Below, one piece after another: positions 1-7,925 of a stretch of DNA of 64,000 nt. A program made the position numbers and the translations under genes. Origin of the DNA: Labilithrix sp. GTDB taxonomy: Bacteria; Myxococcota_A; Polyangia; Polyangiales; Polyangiaceae. The notes beneath the pieces were generated by a model. The model saw only the letters and a list, made by a program, of their open reading frames with translations. It did not search any database and was not told where the DNA came from. The stretch's first letter is position 1. The number at the start of each line of letters is the position of its first letter. Location: NCBI GenBank assembly GCA_019637155.1, contig JAHBWE010000013.1, positions 186,001 through 250,000 of the forward strand. The letters are read 5' to 3'.

Positions 1-472
1 CGTGCGCGGGCGGGACCTCCGCGAACGTCGTCGACTTGCAGAAGTCGTTGATGCACTCGTCGATCTTCGTGTCGTCGCCCTCGTTGTTCTCTTCGCAGGT
101 GACGACGCACTTGACGTAGTCGAAGCAGCCGGCCTTGCCGTTCTCGGTCTTCTCGTTCTCGATGTTGAAGCAGCCGTGCGTCTCCGCGCAGCAGTTCGTG
201 AAGAGGCAGGACTGGCACTCCTGCGGCGCGAAGATCGGGCCGCCGGTGCTGTCCACGCGCGGGCCCGTGTAGGCCGCGCACTCCAACGCGCCGCCCGAGC
301 TCGAGCTGGAGCTGGAAGTGTTCACGCCGGAGCTACTCGACGACGAGCTGGAGCTCGCGCCGCCGTCGACGTCACTGTTCGTGTCGCCGCTGCCGATGGT
401 GCAGGCGAATCCAACCGCCCCGAGCGCCGACATGGCGAGGAGAGAGAAAAAGACTTTGGCGCTCGAGTTCAT
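1..472 (-). CDS. Cys-rich secreted lipoprotein, 3' end cut by window edge
   Basis: The reading frame opens at ATG 472 and runs off the left edge, so only the first 157 codons are seen. The N-terminus (MNSSAKVFFSLLAMSALGAV followed by GFAC) is a lipoprotein signal peptide with the lipid-anchored Cys near residue 24. A Ser-rich linker of about 25 residues follows, then a Cys-rich domain with CQSC, NCC and CVVTC clusters that resembles the Cys-rich domains of the next gene. A GGAGG ribosome site lies 8 nt before ATG 472 and selects it over the out-of-frame ATG at 479. The frame is 47 nt downstream of another Cys-rich lipoprotein gene, so both may be co-transcribed. Its function is unknown; disulfide-stabilised surface protein is inferred. 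Confidence 0.7.
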   Translation of the reverse strand, partial: MNSSAKVFFSLLAMSALGAVGFACTIGSGDTNSDVDGGASSSSSSSSSGVNTSSSSSSSGGALECAAYTGPRVDSTGGPIFAPQECQSCLFTNCCAETHGCFNIENEKTENGKAGCFDYVKCVVTCEENNEGDDTKIDECINDFCKSTTFAEVPPAH

Positions 473-519
473 CGTTCATTCCTCCGACCAAGGGGCAGAC
501 GCCCCGTTCCATCAACCAT

Positions 520-1284
520 TCAAAGCTCGCAGTCGTTTTGGCAGCTCGCGGCTGTACACGTCGCCAGCTCGGTCGCCGTGACCTTACCCGTCGTGTGCAG
601 GCGCGCGCAATCTTCCGCGCACGAGCCCGTCGTGCATGCCGACGAGCAGGCGAGGAAGGCGGCGCATTCGGTCCCCGCGCCGCACGCCGCGAGGGCCCCC
701 GCGCAGCGAGAGCTCGCGCACGCGTTGCACGCATCCGGCCCCGGCGCGACGGGGGCGCCGCCTTCGCCGCCGGCGTCTTCGTCGTGTCCGGCGTCTCCGT
801 CTCCGTCTCCGTCTTGCCCGGCGTCGCCGACGCCGGCGTCGTCACCCGGCGCGCACGCAGGGAGCGTCGACGGCGCGCGCTCCTCGCCCGCGCAGTCCGC
901 CGCGCACGCGCCGAGGCGCGCGTCGTTGCACGAGGTGTATGCATGATGCAAGCGTTCCGCGGACGGCCCCGCGTCCGCGCCCGTCGCGTCGCACGCGCAG
1001 GCCGTCTTGCACGTCGCGTCGCACGCCGCCGCGGCGGCGCACTCGATGACGCCGAAGCACGTCGCGCTCGCGAGGCACAGCGCCTGCGGAGCGGTGCACG
1101 CCGCCGTCAGGCACGTCGCGCAGGTCGCGCTCTCAGCCGCGTCGCTCGCCTCGAAGACCCCCGCGTCGTCCGGGAGCGCATCGTTCGTCAACACGGTGCA
1201 GCCCGCGCTCGCTCCCGCAACGAGCGCCACCGCGCCGGAACCGGCAGCGGCAAAAAGCGCAAGCGTGACGAAGCGGGACCCCAT
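520..1284 (-). CDS. Cys-rich secreted lipoprotein with two Cys-repeat domains
   Basis: A 254-residue protein when started at ATG 1284 (MGSRFVTLALFAA), the start that gives a proper signal peptide ending in a lipobox-like ASAGC. The frame stays open 48 codons further upstream, but that extension is Arg-rich and has no signal peptide. Two domains carry near-matching Cys spacing: CxxC-x4-C-x6-C-x5-C-x5-C at roughly residues 51-80 and again near 185-215. They are separated by a linker of about 30 residues rich in Gly, Asp and Glu. This pattern is common in myxobacterial exported proteins of unknown role. It lies just upstream of the truncated Cys-rich lipoprotein on the same strand. No enzymatic motif is visible. 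Confidence 0.7.
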   Translation of the reverse strand: MGSRFVTLALFAAAGSGAVALVAGASAGCTVLTNDALPDDAGVFEASDAAESATCATCLTAACTAPQALCLASATCFGVIECAAAAACDATCKTACACDATGADAGPSAERLHHAYTSCNDARLGACAADCAGEERAPSTLPACAPGDDAGVGDAGQDGDGDGDAGHDEDAGGEGGAPVAPGPDACNACASSRCAGALAACGAGTECAAFLACSSACTTGSCAEDCARLHTTGKVTATELATCTAASCQNDCEL

Positions 1285-1480
1285 GGAAACAAAAGAGAAG
1301 CGACAAGTTGGACGGACCTCCCCCGCCCACGCTTCACCCGCGACCATACGGTTCTTTCCCCCGCAGAGCAAGACACGCATCCACCTGAAATCACAACCAA
1401 TTTGGCCCCGCCGCCCCACGCGCAGCAAAGCAACTGTCGAGACGCCCCCCGGGGAAACGGCCGCCCCAGCGCGCGCGAGC

Positions 1481-1522
1481 GCCGTGTCCCAGGGTGGGGG
1501 TGTCGGGGGCGAAGCCCCCGAC
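1481..1522 (-). repeat. 3'-end hairpin repeat, short copy
   Basis: On the minus strand, 12 nt after the lnt stop codon, there is a 9-bp perfect stem (GTCGGGGGC with GCCCCCGAC, loop TTC) followed by a C-rich tail ending in ACACGGC. The same hairpin-plus-tail occurs after genes at 7.15, 35.15 and 59.69 kb. It could act as an intrinsic terminator or mRNA 3' stabiliser, although no U-tract follows. Confidence 0.6.
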
Positions 1523-1534
1523 GTTGCGAGAACC

Positions 1535-3295
1535 CTAGGCTGGACGGCGCCTTCGGAACGACGCGACCACGATGCCGAAGGTAACGAGGTACCACGGAAT
1601 ATCTCCGAGGATCTCGTACACGGTGACCCCGCGGAGCCATCGGATCTCTGCGTCGTGCGACTCGGCCTTGAACGGCGTCGACACGGTGCCTTCGACGAGC
1701 TTGCCGTTCGGATCGATGATCGCGGACACGCCGCTGTTGGTGCTGCGGACGAGGAAGCGGCGGTGCTCGACGGCGCGGAACTTCGCGAGCGCGAGGTGCT
1801 CCCACGGCTCGGTCGTGTCGCCGAACCACGCGTCGTTGGTCATGTTCACGAGGAGCTCGGGGTCCGCGTGCGCGACGGCGCGGTTGGTGAAGCCGGGGAG
1901 GACGTCCTCGTAGCAAATGAGGACGGTGATCGCGCGCTCCTTGCCCTTCACCTCGAGCTTGATCGGCTCGAGCGACGTGCCGGCGGAGAAGCGCCCGCTG
2001 TGCGGCGACCATTTGTAGAGGATCGGGAAGGTGTCTCCGAGCGGGAGGTACTCGCCGAACGCGAGGAGGAACTGCTTGTCGTAGCGGCCCTTGATCTCGC
2101 CCCTCACGTCGCTGCCGAGCGCGGTGTTGAACCAGCGCTCGCGATCGGGATCGGTGCGATAAAGCACGGCGCCGAAGATCGTCGGCACGCCGAGCTTCGA
2201 GGTGAAGCGATCGCGGAAGAAGTTCTGCTTCATCGCGAGGTCTTCGCGCGTGGGGAACGTCGCGCTCGTCTCGCTCCAGACCACGAGGTCGACGCCCTTC
2301 GCTCTGAGGTCGCTCGTGTGCGAGAGGTGCCGGCGGAGCCCTTCGCCCGGGTTCTCGCGCTTCTGCATGAGACCCATGTTGCCTTGCACGTACCCGACGC
2401 GCGCGCTCTCGGCCGCGGCGACGCGGCTGTTCGTCATCGAGATGCGGATCGCGCCGTAGAGCACGCCGACCACGAGCGCGATCACGCCCACGCCGACGAC
2501 GCGCCGGTCGATCGCGCCCGCGCCGGTCGCGCGCTCCTCGTTCGCGCCGCTCTTCGTCACGCGCACCGCGCCGGCGAGCTTCGCGCGGAGCGGCTCCGCG
2601 ATCGCGACGTTGATCGCGACGAGCATCGTGCTCACGAGGATCGGCCCGCCGACGTCGGCGAGCTGCATCAGCACCGGCACGTTGTGGACCGCGCCCGCGA
2701 AGTACCAGGGGAAGAGGAGAGGAAAGACGAGCTCGCTCGCGGCGAACGCGGCGCCGAAGACGAGCGGGAAGGGCCAACCTCGCTGCGCGGCGCGTCCGGT
2801 GAGCCAGCCGAGCAGCGCGAGGCGCCCGCCCTGGTAGACGCAGATGAAGGACGTGAAGAAGAGGCAGAGGAACAGCCCGAACCCGCTGAAGGTGCGGAGC
2901 ATGTTGGCGAGCCAGTAGAACCCGCCCATGTTCATCGCGAACCCGCAGAGGAGCCCGAGCAGCGCCGCGCGCTTCGGCGTCTGCCCGATGAGCACGACGT
3001 AGAGCGGCACGAGCGCCACGAACGCCAGCGGCCACACATCGAACCCAGCAAACGACACGAAGTACAGACACCCCGAGAGCGCCGCCCCCGCCCACGCGAG
3101 CTTCCCCCGCACGAGCGCCCGCGCCTCCCGCTGCACACCCGGCGACACCTTCGTCCCCTCCACCGCCGCGCCCTTCTTCGCGTCCGCGCCGTCGTCCTTC
3201 TTCGCGTTCGCGCCGGTCTGGGCCTCGTCGGGCGCCTTCGTTGCGTCGGCGGATGCCTTTGCTGCGTCCTTCTTTGCGTCGCCGTCCGCGCTCAT
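1535..3295 (-). CDS. lnt: Apolipoprotein N-acyltransferase
   Basis: Inner-membrane enzyme that transfers the third acyl chain to the N-terminal Cys of lipoproteins. The 586-residue protein has about six hydrophobic segments between residues 65 and 285, then a carbon-nitrogen hydrolase (nitrilase) domain at about 295-545. The nitrilase triad is visible: Glu342 (WSET), Lys407 (YDKQFL, ahead of FGEYLPLG) and Cys461 (LICYED). A final hydrophobic segment spans about 563-580. The first 55 residues are an unusual Ala/Lys/Asp-rich hydrophilic extension not expected in the family; a later start is possible but no better start codon with a ribosome site was seen. It follows two lipoprotein isomerase genes on the same strand with a 60-nt gap, matching a lipoprotein and envelope maturation role. 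Confidence 0.93.
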   Translation of the reverse strand: MSADGDAKKDAAKASADATKAPDEAQTGANAKKDDGADAKKGAAVEGTKVSPGVQREARALVRGKLAWAGAALSGCLYFVSFAGFDVWPLAFVALVPLYVVLIGQTPKRAALLGLLCGFAMNMGGFYWLANMLRTFSGFGLFLCLFFTSFICVYQGGRLALLGWLTGRAAQRGWPFPLVFGAAFAASELVFPLLFPWYFAGAVHNVPVLMQLADVGGPILVSTMLVAINVAIAEPLRAKLAGAVRVTKSGANEERATGAGAIDRRVVGVGVIALVVGVLYGAIRISMTNSRVAAAESARVGYVQGNMGLMQKRENPGEGLRRHLSHTSDLRAKGVDLVVWSETSATFPTREDLAMKQNFFRDRFTSKLGVPTIFGAVLYRTDPDRERWFNTALGSDVRGEIKGRYDKQFLLAFGEYLPLGDTFPILYKWSPHSGRFSAGTSLEPIKLEVKGKERAITVLICYEDVLPGFTNRAVAHADPELLVNMTNDAWFGDTTEPWEHLALAKFRAVEHRRFLVRSTNSGVSAIIDPNGKLVEGTVSTPFKAESHDAEIRWLRGVTVYEILGDIPWYLVTFGIVVASFRRRRPA

Positions 3296-3355
3296 TGGCC
3301 TGGGAGGCTACTCGCAGCGCCGCACCCGCCAAAGCCGAAAGCCGGGACGGCGGCG

Positions 3356-3997
3356 CTATTCCGTGCGCTGGATGATGTGGAAGCCGAAGGGAGACTCGAC
3401 GATGCCGGAGATCTGGCCGACCTGAAGCTTGAACGCCGCCTCTTCGAACTCGGGGACCATCTTGCCGTGACCGAAGACGCCGAGCGAGCCGCCGCGGGCG
3501 CCGGCGTTGGGCTCATCCGAGTAGTCGACCACGAGGCGCGCGAAGTCCGCTTTCGCGCGGGCCTTGCGCAGCACCTCCTCCGCGACCGCCTGCGCCTGGT
3601 CGCGCGACCGCACCACCGAGGTCGGCGCTCCCTGCGCGCCCATCCACTGCACGAGGACGTGCCGCGCGCCGATCCTCTTCGGCGGCGGCTGCGTCGGCGC
3701 GGCCGCCGGCTCCGGATCCTGCGCGCCCGAGGCGGGGCTGCTCTCGCCGGTCGTGCGGAACGCCGGAGCGGGCGGACCCGACGGTGCGCCGCCGCCGCCG
3801 CCCAGCGCGCCGATCGGGTTCGGCTGCGACTCGCGCGTCGGGGCTGCGCCGGTCGGATCGGTGGTGCGCGGCTCGGTCGCCCTGGCCGCCACGTTGGCCT
3901 CGCTGTTCCCCGTGACGGTCGTGGTCGCGCCGGGGTTGGCGCCGCAAGCGAAGAGGAACGAGGCGAGCGTGACGGCGGGTACAGCGGAGCGGATCAC
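3356..3997 (-). CDS. PpiC-type (parvulin) peptidyl-prolyl isomerase lipoprotein
   Basis: A 213-residue predicted lipoprotein (signal peptide MIRSAVPAVTLASFLFAC, anchored Cys18). It has a Pro/Gly/Ala-rich linker to about residue 105 and a C-terminal parvulin domain at 111-213. Family hallmarks are ARHVLVQW at the start, DYSDEPNAGARGGSLGVF in the middle and PFGFHIIQR at the end. The family catalyses cis-trans isomerisation of prolyl bonds; the anchor places it in the envelope, probably assisting folding of exported proteins. It lies 14 nt after the FKBP gene and 60 nt before lnt, all on the minus strand, so a three-gene unit is likely. The unusually long linker may let the domain reach into the periplasm. 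Confidence 0.9.
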   Translation of the reverse strand: MIRSAVPAVTLASFLFACGANPGATTTVTGNSEANVAARATEPRTTDPTGAAPTRESQPNPIGALGGGGGAPSGPPAPAFRTTGESSPASGAQDPEPAAAPTQPPPKRIGARHVLVQWMGAQGAPTSVVRSRDQAQAVAEEVLRKARAKADFARLVVDYSDEPNAGARGGSLGVFGHGKMVPEFEEAAFKLQVGQISGIVESPFGFHIIQRTE

Positions 3998-4011
3998 GGC
4001 TGTCTTCTAAA

Positions 4012-4551
4012 TCACTTCTTCACGATCTCGACCAGCTCCACGTCGAACACGAGCGTGGCGTTCGGCGGGATCGCCGACCCCGCGCCGCGCGCGCCGTAGC
4101 CGAGCTCGGGCGGGATCGTGAGCTTGCGCTTGCCGCCGACCTTCATGCCGGCGACGCCCTGGTCCCAACCCTTGATGACGCGGCCGGCGCCGAGCGGGAA
4201 CTCGAACGGCTTGTCGCCGTGCTTCTTCGACGCGTCGAACTCGGTGCCGTTCGTGAGCTGGCCGACGTAGTGCACGCGCACGACGTCGCCCGCCTTCGCC
4301 TCGTCGCCCTTGCCGACGACGACGTCCTTGATCTCGAGCTTCGCGTTCGGATCCGACGGCGGCGCGGGCGGCGGGGCAGGGGCCGGCGCGGGAGCCGGAG
4401 GCGGCGCGGGCGCGGGCGCGGCCGCCGCGGCGTTGGTCACCGGCTCGCCCTGGATGGGCTCTTCCTTCGCCGGCTCCGTGAGCTTCGAGCACGCGGAGGT
4501 CCCGAGCGCGACGAGGACGAGGCTCACCTGAACAGGGACGACAAGACGCAT
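4012..4551 (-). CDS. FKBP-type peptidyl-prolyl isomerase lipoprotein
   Basis: A 179-residue protein started at ATG 4551, the start that gives a lipoprotein signal peptide (LVALGTSAC, Cys21). An Ala/Pro low-complexity linker of about 30 residues follows. The FKBP domain spans about 67-179 and shows VRVHYVGQLTNGTEFDAS, FPLGAGRVIKGWDQGV, GGKRKLTIPPELGYG and the terminal NATLVFDVELV, all canonical for active FKBPs including the active-site Asp and Trp. The role is prolyl isomerisation, probably in the periplasm, as for FkpA or Mip. It is first in a probable FKBP-PpiC-Lnt transcription unit and divergent from a sensor kinase 39 nt away. The frame stays open far upstream, but that part is antisense to the kinase gene. 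Confidence 0.93.
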   Translation of the reverse strand: MRLVVPVQVSLVLVALGTSACSKLTEPAKEEPIQGEPVTNAAAAAPAPAPPPAPAPAPAPPPAPPSDPNAKLEIKDVVVGKGDEAKAGDVVRVHYVGQLTNGTEFDASKKHGDKPFEFPLGAGRVIKGWDQGVAGMKVGGKRKLTIPPELGYGARGAGSAIPPNATLVFDVELVEIVKK

Positions 4552-4590
4552 GGCCGGGGACCTTACTACATCTGGTACCATGGGGGGGAC

Positions 4591-5817
4591 TTGGCGCGCG
4601 TGCTGCACATCGAGGACGATCCGCGAAACCGGCTCCTGGTTCGCAAGCTTTTGTCGGGCGACGGCCACGAGGTGATCGACGCCGCCGACGGTCTCGAAGG
4701 CGTCCGCCTCGCGATCGCGCAGCGCCCCGACATCGTGCTCGTCGACCTGAACATCCCCGGCCTCGACGGCTTCGAGGTCACGCTCCGCCTCCGCACCGAG
4801 GCGTCGCTCAACGGCGTGCCCATCGTCGCGATCACGGCGGAGGGCGATCGCGAGACGAGCTTCGCGGTCGGCTGCGACGGCTTCCTCCAGAAGCCCATCG
4901 ACGCGCGCAACTTCGCGAAGCAGGTCGCGAGCTACATCGGCGGTCGCCGCGAGCGCATGATGTCGACGCCCGACGTGCAGGGCGAGCGCCTCCGCATCCA
5001 GTCGGGCCGCATCGTCGCGCACCTCGAGGAGAAGGTCGCCGAGCTCTCCGCCGCGAACGAGCGCCTGCGCGAGGTCGAGAAGCTCCGCACCGAGTTCTAC
5101 CGCAACATCTCGCACGAGCTCGCGACGCCGCTCACGCCGATCGTCGGCTACCTCCGCATGCTCATCGACGAGGAGCTCGGCGACCTCTCGAAGCCGCAGC
5201 AGAAGGCGCTCCGCGCGATGGACGACTGCATCCGTCGCCTCCGCTCCGTCATGGACAACCTCATCGACGTGACCGGCCTCGAGACCGGCAAGATGCGGTT
5301 CTTCCACAAGGACTACGATTTCCTCGACACCGTGCGCCGCGCCATCGCCTGGCACGCCGACGCCTTCGCCGAGCGGAAGATCACGATGCTCGAGGAGTTC
5401 CCGCGCGGCGGCCTCCCCGGCTACGGCGACAGCGATCGGCTCGGGCGCGCGATGAGCCAGCTCCTCGACAACGCGGCGAAGTTCACGCCCGAGGGCGGCA
5501 TCGTCGGCGTCATGGTCCGACCGCGCGAGGCGGCCTACGAGCTCGTCGTCGCGGACACCGGCGCCGGCATTCCGAAGGAGCGCCAGGACAAGGTGTTCGA
5601 TCCGTTCTACCAGGTCGACGGCTCCGCCACGCGCTCGTTCGGCGGCACCGGCGTCGGCCTCGCGATCGCGCGTCGCGTCGCGCGCGGCCTCGGCGGCGAC
5701 GTGAAGATCCTCCAGGAGGGCGCCTCGATCGAGGGCATGTTCCTCGGCGGCGCCGCCTTCAGCCTCACCGTCGCGAAGCGCGCGCCGACCGTCGTCGTCG
5801 ATACGGCCACCGGCTGA
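4591..5817 (+). CDS. Hybrid response-regulator/histidine kinase
   Basis: A 408-residue soluble signalling protein with a receiver domain first (residues 3-117: acidic EDD at 8-10, phospho-acceptor Asp52 in VLVDLNIPG, Lys101 in LQKP). A short coiled coil follows (about 140-165). A HisKA domain carries the phospho-acceptor His175 in NISHELATPLTP, and an HATPase domain at about 285-400 has the N-box LLDNAAKF and G-boxes DTGAGIP and GGTGVGLAIA. There is no membrane segment, so it is probably a cytoplasmic phosphorelay element fed by another kinase. The start is taken as TTG 4591 after a G-rich stretch; GTG 4600 is an alternative. The neighbouring FKBP gene is divergent, so partner and target are not shown by context. 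Confidence 0.88.
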   Translation: MARVLHIEDDPRNRLLVRKLLSGDGHEVIDAADGLEGVRLAIAQRPDIVLVDLNIPGLDGFEVTLRLRTEASLNGVPIVAITAEGDRETSFAVGCDGFLQKPIDARNFAKQVASYIGGRRERMMSTPDVQGERLRIQSGRIVAHLEEKVAELSAANERLREVEKLRTEFYRNISHELATPLTPIVGYLRMLIDEELGDLSKPQQKALRAMDDCIRRLRSVMDNLIDVTGLETGKMRFFHKDYDFLDTVRRAIAWHADAFAERKITMLEEFPRGGLPGYGDSDRLGRAMSQLLDNAAKFTPEGGIVGVMVRPREAAYELVVADTGAGIPKERQDKVFDPFYQVDGSATRSFGGTGVGLAIARRVARGLGGDVKILQEGASIEGMFLGGAAFSLTVAKRAPTVVVDTATG

Positions 5818-5824
5818 CGCGCGG

Positions 5825-6922
5825 ATGCCGTACCTCGACTGGAACGCGACGACGCCCCCTCATCCGGACGTGCTCGCGGCGATGCGCGCGGCGAGCGAGC
5901 GCGCGTGGGCGAACCCGTCGAGCGTGCACGCGCACGGTCGCGCGGCGCGCGCGGTCGTCGAGGACGCGCGCGCGGCGGTCGCGGCGCTCACCGGCACCGA
6001 CGCGCGCGACGTGGTCTTCACCGCCGGCGGCACCGAAGCGAACAACCTCGCGCTGCGGTCGCTCGCGCACGGAGGCACCCTCGTCACGAGCCGCCTCGAG
6101 CACCCGTCGATCACGCGCGTGGCGGAGGCGCTCGAGCGCGAGGGCGGCGCGATCGTGCGCTGGCTCGCGGTTCGCGACGGCGCGATCGATCTCGAGGACC
6201 TCGATCGCGCGCTCGCCGAGCCCCGCGGGCCCACGCTCGTGACGGTCCAGGCCGTCAACCACGAGACCGGGATCGTGCAGCCCGTCGCGGAGACGATCGC
6301 GCGCGCCCGCGCCGCGAACGCGCGCGTGCACGTCGACGCGGTGCAAGGCTGGGGCAAGCTCGAGGTGCCCTCCGGCTGGGACACCGCCTCGATCGCGCCG
6401 CACAAGATGCGCGGGCCGAAGGGGATCGGCGCGCTCGCGTGCAGGGAAGGGGTGAAGGTCGCGTCGCTCCTCCTCGGCGGATCGCAGGAGAAGGGCGTGC
6501 GCCCCGGCACCGTCGACGCAGCGCTCGCGGCCGGCTTCGGCCACGCCGCCGAGATCGCGCGCACGTCCCCCGCGCGATGGGCCGCGCTCGCGCCGCTCCG
6601 CGATCGGCTAGAGGCCGAGCTCGTCCGCCTCGGCGCCCGAAGCGTCAGCCACGGAAAGCCGCGCGCCCCTCACGTCGTCAGCACGACATGGCCCGCGTGG
6701 ACCGGCGCCGAGCTCGTCGCCGCCCTCGACCTCGAAGGCGTCAGCGTCTCGAGCGGCGCAGCCTGCAGCGCCGGAACGGTCGAGCCCTCCCCGGTCCTCC
6801 TCGCGATGTTCGACCCCGACACCGCCAAACGCGGCCTCCGCCTCTCCCTCGGCGACACGACGACCGAGAAAGACATCACCCTCACCCTCGCCGCCTTCAC
6901 CCACATCACCGCCCGCCCATAA
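5825..6922 (+). CDS. Cysteine desulfurase (NifS/IscS-like aminotransferase class V)
   Basis: PLP enzyme that removes sulfur from L-cysteine as a Cys persulfide for Fe-S cluster or thio-cofactor synthesis. The 365-residue protein shows the family signatures: YLDWNATTP at the N-terminus, TAGGTEANNLAL for phosphate binding, His93 in LEHPS, NHETG at 145-149, Asp171 in DAVQ, PLP-Lys194 in PHKMRGPKG, and the catalytic Cys314 in SSGAACSAGTVEPS. It is slightly shorter than IscS (about 400). It begins 7 nt after the kinase gene, so the two are probably co-transcribed. No iscU, iscR or tRNA-thiolation gene lies nearby, so its physiological branch cannot be told from context. Confidence 0.92.
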   Translation: MPYLDWNATTPPHPDVLAAMRAASERAWANPSSVHAHGRAARAVVEDARAAVAALTGTDARDVVFTAGGTEANNLALRSLAHGGTLVTSRLEHPSITRVAEALEREGGAIVRWLAVRDGAIDLEDLDRALAEPRGPTLVTVQAVNHETGIVQPVAETIARARAANARVHVDAVQGWGKLEVPSGWDTASIAPHKMRGPKGIGALACREGVKVASLLLGGSQEKGVRPGTVDAALAAGFGHAAEIARTSPARWAALAPLRDRLEAELVRLGARSVSHGKPRAPHVVSTTWPAWTGAELVAALDLEGVSVSSGAACSAGTVEPSPVLLAMFDPDTAKRGLRLSLGDTTTEKDITLTLAAFTHITARP

Positions 6923-7058
6923 ACGACAAACCCCGGCCCGAGCAAAGCCCGGCCAGGGTCGAAAAGGTCGGTCGAAGGCCCCCAAAAGCCATAGTCCGTC
7001 GAAGGCTCGAAGGACCATCCCGAAGGACCCCAGCTCAAGGACCCCAGGGTCCCCCAAA

Positions 7059-7155
7059 GGGGCCCCAGAAGCGGCCGCGGATGCGGTCGCGAAGCGACCC
7101 TCGCGCAAAGCGCGAGGGCCGTGTCTGGGGTAGGGTGTCGGGGCGAAGCCCCGAC
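7059..7155. repeat. Three-hairpin 3'-end repeat element, full copy A
   Basis: A 97-bp element between the convergent cysteine desulfurase and lipoprotein genes. It starts GGGGCCCCAGAAGCGGCCGC and then carries three perfect hairpins, each with a 3-nt loop: GGTCGC/GCGACC (7085-7099), CCTCGCGC/GCGCGAGG (7099-7117) and GTCGGGGC/GCCCCGAC (7137-7155). The last stem abuts the stop codon of the minus-strand gene at 7156. A second full copy at 35054-35153 differs by paired changes that keep the stems. Probable bidirectional terminator or structured 3' RNA element; upstream of it (6923-7058) only low-complexity GGACC-type sequence is seen. Confidence 0.75.
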
Positions 7156-7608
7156 TCAGAAGGGAGGCGGAACCGCCGCCGCCTGCGCGTACGTCGGCGG
7201 CGGATCGACCACGAGGAGCGGGCTGAGGCCGAGGCTCGGCGTCGAGACCTGCTGGTACGGGTCGATGTCGATCGTCGGGATGATGACGCCCTCGACGTTC
7301 GGGAGCTGGTTGTTCGCGGCGATGTCGTACGCGGGCGGCATCACCTCGCTGAGCTTCACGCCCGGCGTGAGCCAGTCGCGGTGGTCGTCGACCGCGATCG
7401 CGAGGTTCCGATCGACGGGCGCCGCCACGTCGGTCGGGACCGGGTACGCGATCGGCGTGTCGTCCGACACGCGGGCCGTGTCGATCTTCTCCGCCGCCAC
7501 CGTCTCCTCCTCCTCCGCAGGCTCGTAGATTTCGGTGCGGTCCACAGCGCAACCGAGGGCGAGCTGGGCGAGGCAGGCGGCGAGTGCAGCAACGAGCAAG
7601 CGGTTCAT
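7156..7608 (-). CDS. Small predicted lipoprotein, unknown function
   Basis: A 150-residue protein with a clear lipoprotein signal peptide (LAQLALGC, Cys20). The mature part is acidic after the Cys, then Pro-rich (PPPTYAQAAAVPPPF at the end), with no recognised domain. ATG 7608 is preceded by a good GGAGG ribosome site. Its stop codon is flush against the third hairpin of the repeat element, which would terminate or protect the transcript. I do not recognise the family; the length and composition suggest a small envelope-associated protein. Confidence 0.65.
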   Translation of the reverse strand: MNRLLVAALAACLAQLALGCAVDRTEIYEPAEEEETVAAEKIDTARVSDDTPIAYPVPTDVAAPVDRNLAIAVDDHRDWLTPGVKLSEVMPPAYDIAANNQLPNVEGVIIPTIDIDPYQQVSTPSLGLSPLLVVDPPPTYAQAAAVPPPF

Positions 7609-7925
7609 GGCGATCCTCCGGTCCCTTGTCGGAGGAAGCTAGGTGCATCCGTCGGGCCAACCCAATTTCGCGGGAAAAATGCCGGATTCTTGGTCGAAGG
7701 CCTGGATCTGCCACGGCCCACAGCCTCGGCCGAATGGAGACGCAATTTGGACGTCTCGCCGCGTCGAAGGCACCGAAACGCCGAGAATCACGCGCTTTCG
7801 TGCGAGGCACGCGGCTCGCTAGGCGCTGATTCTCTGCGGATCCACTTCCATAAATGGCCGCCGTTTCAGCTGGCCCTGCAACGATCCGGAGGGTGGGGCC
7901 TACAGACACCTACACGATCCGTGGG
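7609..7925. other. Intergenic region, 317 bp, no gene seen
   Basis: It lies between two minus-strand genes and holds only the GGAGG ribosome site of the 7608 gene near its left end. Open frames here are short and show no conserved composition. It probably contains the promoter of the small lipoprotein gene and the terminator of the gene ending at 7926, but no convincing promoter boxes or hairpin were identified. Confidence 0.5.
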
